Below are positions 45,311 to 55,977 of a DNA stretch of 64,000 bases, piece by piece. The DNA comes from Anniella stebbinsi (Eukaryota > Chordata > Lepidosauria > Squamata > Anniellidae). The notes under the pieces were generated by a model. It saw only the letters and a list, made by a program, of their open reading frames with translations, ran no database searches and was not told the DNA's origin. The stretch lies in the NCBI GenBank assembly GCA_029215795.1, contig JARDYH010000002.1, positions 61,295,001-61,359,000 on the forward strand, in the 5' to 3' direction. Made by a program: the position numbers and the translations under genes. How positions within the stretch are numbered: position 1 is the first letter of the stretch; each line of letters begins with the position of its first letter.

Positions 45311-45560
45311 CCAGATCGATTATTAGCGAGAACTTCAGTCACAACGATGTACCATCGACAATGGTGCACCAGCTGGGTGATCTTAGACCCTGGACTTTAT
45401 CATCTCATGGGGGGCCCTTTTAGATGGCCATATGATTGCTTCGGCTATGAAGAGCAGAGCTAACGTTTCTTCCCTCTCCCCTCACAACCGCTATTCCATA
45501 TTTTACAACCACTTCTACATTCCTGATATGTTAAAACAACAGCAACAAAATAGTGTGTCA

Positions 45561-45567
<7 letters not shown>

Positions 45568-45600
<33 letters not shown>
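45568..45600. repeat. (TA)n microsatellite
   Basis: An uninterrupted TA tract of about 33 bp. Confidence 0.95.
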
Positions 45601-45602
<2 letters not shown>

Positions 45603-45789
45603 ACCATGTGCAGGTTTGAATTTCAAACTCACTTCAGTCGTAGCACTATCAGGACTACAGGGATAAAATGGTGTTTCCTTTAGCTGTCCTGATCAACTGC
45701 AACTCTCTGGGTGGTCATTTGGGGCCTATTGGGCCCCGAGGTCTAGACCTGACTGCCTCACTGATCATCTATAGTCCTCCCTTGTAATA

Positions 45790-45872
45790 TATTCACAGCC
45801 CAGCCTATGCATCTTTACTCAGAAGTAAATTTCACACAGTATTCAATGGGGCTTACTCGTGCACTGGATTAT
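45790..45872. repeat. AGTAAG-type short palindromic repeat
   Basis: Reads 'tttactcagaagtaaatttc', then 'ttcaatggggcttactcg', then 'ggattatagcct'. Confidence 0.6.
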
Positions 45873-46439
45873 AGCCTCAGCCATGGATGTGGCTTCCACC
45901 ATCTGCCCCCTTCCATTTGTTTGGAATTTGTAGATACTCTCTGAAGTCCAAGGATGCATGAGAGATGGATCTAAGAAATAAAAATAAGGATGACAAGAAG
46001 AATGCTTAAGCAACAGCCTCAGCACCCTGGCAGGGTCCACACTGAGGTTTGCCTTTCGCCTTTCCCATTATTATTATTATTATTAGGTGACCTGGCCTTC
46101 TGAGCACCATCAGGTTACTGAGTCTAGCTGTCCTTTCCCACAATGCTCCTGATATGGCATTGCTGTGGAGCATTGTGGGAAATTAAAATGGCAGCTCTCA
46201 GCCATCCAGCTGCTGCCTACCAACAGAGAAAGGAAGGAGTTCACCAGAGTGCATTTTGCCTGGGGGTCCATCAAAGCCAAATCTGGCCCTGATGACAAGA
46301 TTCAGAGAAAAGGGCCGGCCCAGTAGATAACATCACCGTGAATTATCAGGCACTTCTGTAGTGAAACTGGCATTGTATTGATTGGATAGATTTAGCCTTT
46401 TAATGTTTGGAACCTGGAAGTGGTTTGTTTTTTTCAAAG

Positions 46440-46440
<1 letters not shown>

Positions 46441-46498
<58 letters not shown>
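46441..46498. repeat. (CA)n(GA)n microsatellite
   Basis: A short CA tract followed by about 24 AG units. Confidence 0.95.
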
Positions 46499-46500
<2 letters not shown>

Positions 46501-46587
46501 GAATGTACTATCTTTGTGTTTGTTTTGTTTTTATAGCATGTTTGCTTATTCACCATAGCAGAACAGACAGTACCAGAAAGCAGCCTG

Positions 46588-46677
46588 ACAGCCCAATTCT
46601 TTCCATATTTACTCAGAGGCAAATCGCACTGATGTCGAGGCCTACTCCCAAATAAATCTGTATAGGGTAGCAGCCTC
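46588..46677. repeat. AGTAAG-type short palindromic repeat
   Basis: Reads 'atatttactcagaggcaaat', then 'ggcctactcccaaataaatc', then 'tatagggtagcagcc'; diverged. Confidence 0.5.
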
Positions 46678-46927
46678 AGTTTCATATTTGTGTAGACTTC
46701 TAAAATAACACTTTATAGGGTTTATTCAGAGAGCTTATTAAATGTTTTTTTTGTGTGTAGCTGCAATGCATTGTGCAGCCTGATCCTATGCAGAGTTAGT
46801 GTTCCTAAATGTTAGAATCTATGGGTATAGATGCATTCAACTCCACATTGGATCTGGTTACTTAGTTTGATTTTTCAAAAAAAGAGATGGGATTTCTTAG
46901 TTCACACTTTGAGAAGACTCTTGTACC

Positions 46928-47000
46928 TTTAAGGCTGCAATCTGATGCACATCAAATTCAGTGAGACTTACTTCTGAGTAATTGGGCAGAATTGGGCTGC
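46928..47000. repeat. AGTAAG-type short palindromic repeat, partial
   Basis: Reads 'aaggctgcaatctgatgcaca', then 'attcagtgagacttacttctgag'. It abuts the SINE fragment at 47025. Confidence 0.5.
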
Positions 47001-47024
47001 AGAAGTTGCATGGAAAATGAATTT

Positions 47025-47118
47025 CAGTAGGTGCTGCTGCCAGTCAGTGTCGACAATACTAGGCTAGTTGGACCAATGGTCTGACTCAGTATAAGGCAGC
47101 TTCCTATGTTCCTAAGTA
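47025..47118 (+). mobile_element. tRNA-derived SINE, 3' part
   Basis: Reads 'tgctgctgccagtcagtg', then 'gttggaccaatggtctgact', then 'aaggcagcttcctatgttcct'. This is the body and tail of the SINE type whose head is seen at 21190. Confidence 0.65.
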
Positions 47119-47769
47119 ACAGCTGCAGGAAGGCAGTCAGGACCTTTAAGAACAAGAGGCAAAGATGGGGCAGAGGGACTTGACATCTCATCATGATTCT
47201 GATGAAAACCACTCCTCCCAAAGCTGCTATTGGCCCCAACAGGGAAGTTTTCATCAGTGGGTGGCATTGAGTAAGCCACTTCCTCAACCTCACTCAAGGG
47301 TGGTGGTGGAGTTAGGCAATTTTAGATTCTGGACTTCCTGGTTTTGGGGCTCTTTGGATGGTAATATGTATTACTTTCCTGACTTCCACATGTAGTAAAC
47401 TAGCTTCTCTACTTCAGGGGGCTTTCTGCCCATTCTGCTGAGTGAAGCCCTGGACGTCTGCTTCAAAGTCCAGCCCTGGCAGAATCACTGCCCAAGGGTT
47501 AGTGAGCATGATACAAAAATAATGCTTCAGCTCCTTGGGAGAAGGATGGGGTACAAATGTAATAAACCTAGAGATGATATAACACTGAAAGCATTATAAA
47601 GAACTGCACTTTTATAATGTATGCTCTTAATCTTCTCAGTTTGCAGCTTCAATACTGGGAAGTCACTATATTTGCTATTCCAACCAGTTCTGTACATATA
47701 GGTCTCCAGTAGGACATCCTAATTTTCTTCACCCATGATGAGTGTGAGGATTGATTCACATGGCCATAG
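47119..47769. other. Upstream region, unassigned
   Basis: A LINE/SINE-like tail ('ggatggggtacaaatgtaataaa') ends near 47568. Nothing else assignable. Confidence 0.4.
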
Positions 47770-48190
47770 GCCAAGGGTGGGCAACTTGCAGCCTCCAGAT
47801 GTGTTAGCCTACTTTTGTTGGTCTATCGACTGTAAATAAATAAACTGACTTAACTGAAAGTCTTATAACTCTCTGGCTCAATTTGGATGACACAATAAAC
47901 AACTGGTGTGGGGGAAACAATCGTCAGTTGTTTTGACTATTGTGTCATTCCAATGCTGCCATAGTCAACTCAGCGCTGATCCTAATCCACACCACAGTTG
48001 ATTATTTATTACCATGTTGTTTGGGGAGTACCCCCTAGGGTTAGGATTAGGGTTAGTCAACCCACCATTGACTAATGTGTTGTCCGAATTGAGCCACTGT
48101 GTTAGCCTACAACTCCCATCAGCCCCAGCCTCCAGTGCCAATGGTGGGGGATCATGAAAGTTATAAGCCAAAACATCTGAGGGACCAGAA
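47770..48190. mobile_element. Foldback element (CCAGATGT family) carrying an insertion
   Basis: The left arm 'gcaacttgcagcctccagatgtgttag' and the right arm 'aaacatctgagggaccagaagtt' are inverted. The central 'aactcccatcagccccagcc' is typical of the family. A 285-bp insert (47813-48097) is flanked by a 13-bp direct repeat. Confidence 0.6.
47874..48096. mobile_element. About 221-bp inverted-repeat element (GGCTCAATT family)
   Basis: Ends are TGGCTCAATTTGGATGACAC and, as reverse complement, TGGCTCAATTCGGACAACAC. A second hairpin (GGATGACACAATAAACAACTG / CAGTTGTTTTGACTATTGTG) lies at its left end, 47885-47955. It contains degenerate TTAGGG-like units at 48038-48057. Confidence 0.62.
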
Positions 48191-49702
48191 GTTACTCACT
48201 CCTGCCAGAAGGCTCATGTTGGCTGCTTGAGATTGTTTCATGTTGGTTCCCTGCCTGCAACATACACTCCTTGTTGTTGCTGTTGTTATTGCATCTCACT
48301 ACTAACAATCCAGAATGCAGGACTGCAGCAATGTGCAAAAGAAAATATGTTGCAAATGGTATCAGCTGTGCATGATGCAACAGGCCACAGGCAAGAAGCC
48401 AGTGCATGGAGCAATGTGAAGGAGCCACAAGGGTTATGTGAATCACCCCTTCTGTTTGCATTTTCATAAACTAGAGTCCTGATCCAGCCCAAGCATATGC
48501 AGCTTATAACTCATTCCAAGTTATTTTATTCATATTAGCACACGTACACACAAAATCTTAAAAGCTCAGAGTGGGAAACTTACTTTTAAAAGTACAGAGG
48601 CAAAACAAACTCCTTGGACACCAAGACCAGCTCAAGCAGACTGCCCCTAGATTAGAAAATGCCCAATTTCAAACTTTAGTGGTCTCCCTCTGCTGCCCCA
48701 GGGAAGAGTTTATAACAGTTGTTGAGAATGTGTCTCTCTGTGCTCTTGCCATTCAGTTATAGTGGAAGGAGTTTATCAGTTCATAGGGCATTCCTCTTCA
48801 GTCCATCTGAATAATAATTAGGAAGGATGAATTGGTAGGACATTTTGCAGAGGTTGCAATCCTATGTTCACTTACCTATGGGTAAACTTCATTGTATACA
48901 ATGATACGTATGAGTAAACATGCTTGGATTGCACAGTGAGGACCATTATGCATAACGTTGTACTTTAAGTGCAGAAAGCTTTGAAATTTGAAGCCTGCCT
49001 CAATATTTGATCAGTGTTTCAACTAAGTGTTGAAAGGCTTCTGAGAAAACTCTTGTCTCTCTTTTTGACCTCCATCACACCTAATTTCCCCCACCCTGGT
49101 TTGCTTCCATGTTTTTTTTTTACCTCTGAGGCAGAAGCACGTCAAGCTTATGATCCCTTTCACTGGAATAGCTGCTCCTTGGCTCATTAGCTCTTCCGCT
49201 CCACTCCACTCCTCCCCTTCTCTTTCTCCCTCCAGTCAGGTCTTGTAAGATGAGCACTTCTACCAGACCACCTTTCTGCCAGGCAAAAATGGAACAACCC
49301 TTTAGTCTGGCTCTTTGGGGGCATCGAGGGAGTACAATCCTATACCTGCAGAGATTCAGGTGTTGTATGATTTAAAAAAAATATTTCAAGCCTGGGATGC
49401 AAGGTTTGGGTTTTATATTGAAGCTTGGAGCTGGCTGCTGGTAGAGATTGCTTATCCCTGCCAGGACCTGATGCAAACCATTCAAGCCCCCAGTTCCTTT
49501 AAAACTACATGGAGACTTAGGGCACATTAAATGCACTTAAGGAAAATAATCCAGACTTTTAGCGTTCTAGGAAACGCTGGGGAAGAGGCAGGGTGTCAGC
49601 AGGACAGGCTCGATTTCATATGAGTACTGTGCTGCAAATATGTACACTAGGCATGGTGAGAGTGCACTAAATCACTGGTGTGATGGAGCTCTTTGTGTTT
49701 AG
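48191..49702. other. Upstream region, unassigned
   Basis: An AGTAAG-type repeat lies at 48848-48936. The rest is unique-looking; no gene or element is recognised. Confidence 0.4.
48848..48936. repeat. AGTAAG-type short palindromic repeat
   Basis: Reads 'gaggttgcaatcctatgttca', then 'gggtaaacttcattg', then 'gagtaaacatgcttggattgca'. Confidence 0.6.
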
Positions 49703-50058
49703 GGCTGCCTCTACAAGAGGCATTTAAAGCTCTTTCAAGGCACATTAAAAAATTTACCTCTACAAGAACGGAGCGCAAATCGGGCGTAGAGGCGTGTTTT
49801 CTCTCCGATTATGCGCATTATCGAATGCGCGTTAAATAGCGAGTTTTATTTTGCTCCGGCCGTTAAAGCACATTTTGACTATGTGAACAAGCGATTCTCC
49901 GTATTAACTACTTGTAAAGCGCATTTAAAACAACTGGTAAGGTCACCAGTTGAGTGCTCAATTACCTCCTGTATACAAGCATTTGCGATAAAGCGCTTCA
50001 GCGATTATGTGCATAATTGGCTAACCAGGCGTCAAACGGAATCCATCTAGAGGGGGTC
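49703..50058 (-). mobile_element. 356-bp inverted-repeat element, copy 2 (3-bp duplication TAG)
   Basis: Ends are GGCTGCCTCTACAAGAGG and, as reverse complement, GACCCCCTCTAGATGG. TAG flanks both sides (49700-49702, 50059-50061). The interior matches copy 3 in opposite orientation, and copy 1 more distantly. Confidence 0.82.
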
Positions 50059-51849
50059 TAGGATTCTCAAACTGAAACGGTATCTTTCAGATTTGCAACT
50101 CAAACAAGTATTTGTTTTGTTCAATAAATACTTGAATCCAAATGTGTGCCATTCAAATCAAGGGAAACTGAAATTCTGAGCTTGTCACACACACAAAAAT
50201 GTTTCTGCTTTAGTGCCACCCAGAAGTTTCCAGAGTTCAAGAACAAAGCTGAATAGAGACCTCTTCGTCTAGACAAAATATACCTGGGTTGTTATCCTAG
50301 CTTATAACAGCCCCACTTCTTTTTGCCCCTGATGCCCTCCTGCAATCCCCTGTGCACACTTGTTCAGCTGTGATTCCTTGGAGTTATCTTATAGATGAAT
50401 TTGAACATAGGAACCATCACTGAGGCTGAATTTAGACCTGAGGTATAAAAGCATCAGAATGAGAAGGTAGAAATCCTGAGGTGGTACAGTTAACTTGTAT
50501 GATTTTAGACTGCAGGTGGGAAATACCATGTTTAATTCCACCCCCACCCCCCAGATGCCCTGCATATAAAAAAGGATCCAGCCCAACACAATTGCTGCTG
50601 TGCTGGTGGTTATTTTTGTTTTTAGCTGTAAGGAATTTCACTGTCTTGTTTCTTTAACAAGGTGGAGAGTTCAAGAATGTGAGCTTCCATCACTAGCCTG
50701 AAGCCGTACAATGTATTCTGCCACTTTGTGTGTCTGCTGTTTCATTCTCCTTTACCAAGGCCTAAGAATATATGGCATTTGGTATCTTTAGGTCTTGGGG
50801 CCAAACAATATGTTCCGTGTAGTGGCATGATTCTTTACCTCCCCCCCCAAAAAAAAACTTTTTGAAAAAAGAAAGAGCATTCACCAGAGGTGAAGGGGCT
50901 GCTTAAGGGAATTGGCCATGCTGGCTGGGAATTATGGCAGTTACAGTCCAACACAAATGGAGGGTGCCAGCTTGGGAAAGGCTGGCCTAAGCCATTGTCT
51001 GACAGCCATTTATCCACTCAAAAGCATTTCCCCTAAACTACTTGTCTATGCATGGAGCAGGGGGGAAGAGAAGAGATGGGGCCTATTTATTTTGTGAAAA
51101 TAAATGTCGGGGAATGGGATAAGTATCCCCTTTCCCCCTCCCTGCTGGTTTCCCCTCAAAATTCAAGCCTCCCAAGGATGATTTAAAAATGGGGGAGGGG
51201 CAGAGTAATTCAATTACATATAACATGTAATTTGGCACACAGAGACATTTGATGCTCTACAGGTGGCCCTTAAACTCAGTTGTGGGATCCCTCATAAGAA
51301 ACACCAGGATTCATTTATGTCAGTTTCACTGCAGGATAATCCATTTCCTTTAGAGGTGTTGCCATGCATTCCCTTTACAACACTGCTATGCCAGCAATCT
51401 ATCTTAACAAGATTGTTTCAGATTTTGTATCTACATACCTTGGGGTTCACCCAAGCATGTTAATATTTTCTCCTTGTTTCTCAGTAGCCATTTTGGCTCC
51501 AATTCTGTTGCCATTAGAGGGAATAACTTTTTGTTTGTTTGTTAAGAGAGAGGGATAATGCAAAGTGTTACAAGGAAAAATAGGTCTCTTTGTCTTTCTC
51601 TCCTGCCTCATTTAAATTATGTCATTTCATTTCCTATCTTGTTCATTTTCATTTTGTAAAGAACATTAACCTCTGGTTTTTGCATTTGGAAGAATCTAGG
51701 TATCTTCTGCCTTTTGAAGTGCCATCTGTTGTGTCCTGCATGAATGAATTTTAACACACTGTGCCAGAATTTTCCCAATAGGTTTGGGAAGGTTTGAATG
51801 CCTGCACAGTCACAGATTTTCAGTAGAACGCAGCATCCTTAGAAACTGG
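50059..51849. other. Spacer between two inverted copies of the 355-bp element
   Basis: Contains a partial CCAGATGT-type foldback fragment at about 50905-51000 ('gctggctgggaattatggcag', 'ggagggtgccagcttggg') and homopolymer C/A tracts near 50841-50860. No gene. Confidence 0.45.
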
Positions 51850-52203
51850 GACCCCCTCTAGATGGATTCTGTTCGACGCCCGGTTAGCCGATTATGCACA
51901 TAATCGCTGAAGCGCTTTATCGTAAATGCTTGTACGCAAGAGGTAATTGGGCGCACAACTGGTGGCCTTACCGATTGTTTGAAATGTGCTTTACAAGTAG
52001 TTAATGTGGAGAATCGCTTGTTCACATAGTCAAAATGCGCTTTAACGGCCGGAGGAAAATAAAACTCTCTATTTAACGCACATTTGATAATGCGCATAAT
52101 TGGAGATAAAGCGCCTCAACTCCCAATTTACGCTCTGCTCTTGTAGAGGTAAAAATTTTAATGAGACTTCAAAGAGCTTTAAACGTCTTGTGTAGAGGCA
52201 GCC
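51850..52203 (+). mobile_element. 354-bp inverted-repeat element, copy 3 (3-bp duplication TGG)
   Basis: Ends are GACCCCCTCTAGATGG and, as reverse complement, GGCTGCCTCTACACAAG. TGG flanks both sides (51847-51849, 52204-52206). With copy 2 it forms an inverted pair separated by 1.79 kb. Confidence 0.82.
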
Positions 52204-53789
52204 TGGGAGCTAAATTTTGCTGAAAGCCTGACCCCAACATATTATGTAACCTCACTGAATCTATCCATAAAGCATGTCCACAGGTTACTTTAGAACAGGA
52301 GAATCACTCTTTTCAGAGGCTCCAGTGTTTAAGGTTACTGTAGCAATACAACTCCAGTTCCTTTCTACAGGTTGTCCCTGACACAATATACTGTATTTCT
52401 CAGGAAACTGAGCACCTGAATAGATATCAGGCTCGTTCGTCACAAGATACTGTGCACTTCCATTCGATAATTCATTAGCTAAATAGCTTGCTTTTCGGAT
52501 CTCTCCTCACTCACATCTCTGGTGCTTTTTTCAACACTGTCTTCTGTTTTTGTGACAAAGGGTCCAGATTAACATGAGACTAAGATGAAAGAAGAACTGT
52601 TATCAGCTGATGCAGAGGAGAAGACCTTTAGAAAAGGTGGTAACTTTATACTGCTGGTTTTGTTTGAATCTAGACTGCAAAGCAGATGAATGTAGTTCCT
52701 CCCTCCATGGCGGATGAGGATTTCTTCTGCCAAATTCACATTTTTCTAACCTATGCTAATAGTCAGTGCAATGTCCCAGAGCTGCACCCATAACAATTGG
52801 TTTCTTCTTCCTGAAATAGTTCATGCTGGGCCTGTAGCATAGCAGCAAGAGGGAGGCACTCTGGCCATCAAAGCTAGAGTGAGTGCAGTAGCTGCAGGTG
52901 GTCCAGCCCACAGCCCCAAGGCAAATATACTCAGGGCAATTTGCCCATTCTGGTTGTATTTTCTCCCTAATTGCCCTCTCCAGGCACTCAACCACTCCCT
53001 CTTCTTTGTTCCTCCTTGCCTTTCCTGCATATTTGACATCATGTTGACTCTTCTTGTCTGGTTTTGCCATCCTTTCTGTTCTTCCTGGTCACTTGTTTTC
53101 CTTTTTGCCATCTTCTACACCCTTGCTGCACTTTTTGATACCCTGTGTCTTCTCCTGTTGCTCTTTCCACCAGCTTGCTGTCTCTTACTGCAGTACCCCC
53201 GAAAAAAATGACAATAGAGAAGATAATGAAAAAACACATCTCAGGCAACAAAATGACTAGAAAATATAATATAATTATGTTATAAAAACCTCTATGCTTT
53301 TATTTTATTTGGTTGCCCCAACCCCCATCTCCTCAACCCCTGCTTCTCAATCCCTTCAGAGTGCTAGTTCAGTTTAAATCTCACACTTACGTTATTTTGA
53401 CATATAAATTAAGAAACCAGTGAGAAATATAACCACCAGCATATCTTGCTTCATTTGCATATTTTAATGGTGTATATGTCTTACCCTGTAAAAAACATGA
53501 GCTCTGAACATGCTGCTTCCCCATTCTTCGTTATGGCTTTGAATGAAGTCCAGACAATCAAGCTTGATTTAAATTTTTCTATGACTCAAAAAGGCATTTA
53601 CCCCTTTTCATTGGGTTCTGAATACACACACACATACTGGAATTCCAGTGTTATTCTAAATTGGCAGGTATATTATAGCTGTGGAGAAGCAGGATTGTAA
53701 ACAGTGGTCAGAGAGAAACAAAATGCAAAAAGTACAGTTTTTACTGTCCCTGCTTTTTACATTTCATTTTCCTGTTGAGTATATATACT
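52204..53789. other. Upstream region, unassigned
   Basis: No recognisable element. Overlapping ORFs on both strands at 52756-53260 show no known motif. Confidence 0.4.
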
Positions 53790-53905
53790 TTCCAACTTAG
53801 GATAACACTTTGTGCATCTGATGAAGTGCACTCTAGTCCATGAAAATGTTACCCCATAATACATTTGTTACTTTTTAAGGTGCCACAATACTTTTTTTGG
53901 GGGTG
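53790..53905 (+). mobile_element. Penelope-like 3' tail (third copy)
   Basis: Reads 'gtgcatctgatgaagtgcac', then 'acatttgttactttttaaggtgccaca', the same tail as at 42140-42230 but more intact. 5'-truncated. Confidence 0.62.
53818..53846 (+). ncRNA. Hammerhead-ribozyme-like core, best preserved
   Basis: Exact CTGATGA box, then hairpin GTGCACT-CT-AGTCCAT (one mismatch, one G-U), then an exact GAAA box. The conserved core residues of a hammerhead are therefore present. Stems I and III with a cleavage site were not established. Confidence 0.48.
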
Positions 53906-55087
53906 GGGGGGTGGGGTGTACTACTGTAATTATTCCTCTGGAAAATGTTGTAACAGTAAATTATTGCCAATCCTAAGAATGGATCAAACAAACCAGTAAA
54001 ATATCTCATGTGCAACTAACTTCCTTGAGCCTAGTATTGCCCAATATTAAAACAACGAACGGTATGAATAGTTTTCATTAGCTACATTTCACTCTGAGCA
54101 GAAATGGAATTTGCTTTTATTCTGCCACCTGTATTAAGAGAAACATTTTAAGCTCCTGTGCCCAAATCATTTAGAACGTAAGAGCATTCACATTAGCAGT
54201 TTATGAATTTTACATAAACTATTCCCGCTTCATAGGGAGGGAGGGAGGGCCATTGACAGAAATTGGCAGCAACCACAAAAAGTAGAGACTCTCTTCCTCA
54301 CTATGCTCAGAAGAAGGTTGGTAAAGGGCTTCTTCAAATGAGCAAAATAAAGCACTCACGTGGCTAGCTATTCCTGGAAGTTTGCGGGTCCTTTTGACGA
54401 TGTCAGCATCAGTGATCAAAGGAGAAAAGGGTAAAATGCCTCCCTGCAACAAAAGGAGGCAGATCTGATCCCTCACCCCACTAAGAGCGCCCTTTTAAGT
54501 TCAGTGGGGCTTATTCCCAAGTAAGTGTGCTGAAGGTCTTGTCTACTCAGAAGTAAGCCCCATAGTGTTCAATGGGGCTTACTCCTAAGTAAATGCTGAG
54601 GGTCTTCTGCTCATGTTTCTGTGTATGTTGCATGTTTTTGTGGTTTTAAATTTTGCATAGTTTTTGTTTTAATCTTGTATAAACTGCCCAGAGGGCTACA
54701 GCTATGGGGCAGTATAGAAATGTAGATCATCATCATCATCATCAAGTCCTGGCTTTCCTGGGGGCTGCGAGGAAACAGTACAGCACAAGTTAATCTAGGA
54801 AAACAAGACTTCCCCTACCCTCCTTTGCACACCTATCAGGGAGGGAGGGAGGGAGGAGTTCCCTCGATTCAAACCTTTAAAGGAGCCCAGGAAACAGCAG
54901 GATCTTCCACCTTGTCACCCCCCTCCTCCAGTGTAATCAGTTCATATCAATTGCGCCAAGAACCAGGAAGCACATCAGCCACAGGTAAACAACACAATTA
55001 CCCTTAGTGTAGAGATGCTCAAAAACAGTATGGGAAGTAGGGATAATATTACCTTTGTAGCACAACATCCCTTCAAGGTCCCACCTT
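53906..55087. other. Upstream region with short repeats
   Basis: Two adjacent AGTAAG-type arms lie at 54497-54596. A LINE-like plus-strand tail ('ttgtataaactgcccagaggg') ends in an ATC repeat (54727-54745). A GGGA tract lies at 54839-54855. Confidence 0.5.
54497..54596. repeat. AGTAAG-type palindromic repeat, two units in tandem
   Basis: Reads 'ttcagtggggcttattccc' and then 'ctactcagaagtaagccccatagtg', 'ttcaatggggcttactcc'. One full and one partial unit. Confidence 0.65.
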
Positions 55088-55658
55088 GGGGCCATCTACA
55101 CCAGCCGTTTATTCCAGAATAATATCAAGGTTGTCCCTACTGGGCCACATGACGTTCACCTACTCCCGCGGTGATCTCGGGATGACCGCTCAGTTTTTCC
55201 GAGATATCGCTGACTAGTTTTGTAACAGCTGTCCCCCATCTCTCGCTACAATCCTGAAGTCCCCGGCTGGTGTGCCCCTCTTCGCGAGTTCCTGGCTCGG
55301 CAAACAGCCAACCCACTGTCAAAGGAGTGTGCATGGGCATCGCCATGTTTCATCGACGACTGTCTTTTTTTTTTTTTTTTACACATATCAATATGCAATA
55401 GCGCAATTTTGACAACGTACCTATCCCCCCTGTGTTGCTGTGTGTTTGCGCTTGTGCACATCTTGGAGGAGTTATTTTTAAAAATTCCATGTTCTGTACC
55501 CATCTGTCTAGTCAAGGGGCACCCATCCTCCCACAATGGTTCTCCTTTACTTGTGGGAAAATTCCCTCGCGTGTGCCCTGTGAGCAACGATTGCAGAAGC
55601 GAGAAACCTCACGATCATCCCTCCTCTCCCTCGAAAGGACTGAAGGTGTAGATGAGCC
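55088..55658. mobile_element. About 571-bp inverted-repeat element (TCTACACC termini)
   Basis: Ends are GGGGCCATCTACACCAG and, as reverse complement, GGCTCATCTACACCTT. CTT flanks both sides (55085-55087, 55659-55661), though the exact ends are uncertain by one or two bases. The interior has preserved CpGs and a T tract at 55364-55380. No transposase motif. Confidence 0.6.
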
Positions 55659-55977
55659 CTTAGATTTGGTATTTCAACTTCATGGTAGGAGACGTAGTGC
55701 AGTGGCAGGTTGTAGGCACAGTGCCATCAGCCATATTGTGATAAATACAGTCATTTGCTTTGTTTGTTTAGAGCATTTGCATTCTATCCCTCCCTCAAGG
55801 AAAACAGAGCAGTAAACATGGGATCTCCCACAGTGTCCCAACCAAATGCAATCAAACCCAAAACGGCTCAGTTTCAGAGACAATAGCATCAGTTACATCT
55901 CAAAACACACAAAACCATCTGCTAAAAAGAATAAAGATAATAAAGGGCGTTCATTGTAGTGCAATAATTGCTCAGAA

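Larger units (their letters stand above)
45311..46440. other. Upstream of TRIM36: microsatellites and short repeats
   Basis: Contains a TA tract (45568-45600), an AGTAAG-type repeat (45790-45872), a TTA tract (46070-46086) and an inverted pair 'ttcccacaatgctcc' / 'gagcattgtgggaaa' at 46136-46183. No gene. Confidence 0.5.

Noticed and set aside
45432..45683. ORF with Tyr-Ile repeats near 45600
   Set aside because: Another TA microsatellite translation; no domain.
49811..52097. Similar 79-codon ORFs in copies 2 and 3 of the 355-bp element
   Set aside because: Matching peptides arise because the two DNA copies are similar. The frame is lost in copy 1 and the peptide has no known motif.
52756..53260. 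Overlapping ORFs of 70-110 codons on both strands
   Set aside because: No recognisable motif, no splice pattern, and overlapping frames of similar length on both strands; likely chance.
55246..55815. ORFs of 113-127 codons at 55246-55815
   Set aside because: They lie mostly within the 571-bp inverted-repeat element and resemble no protein I know.
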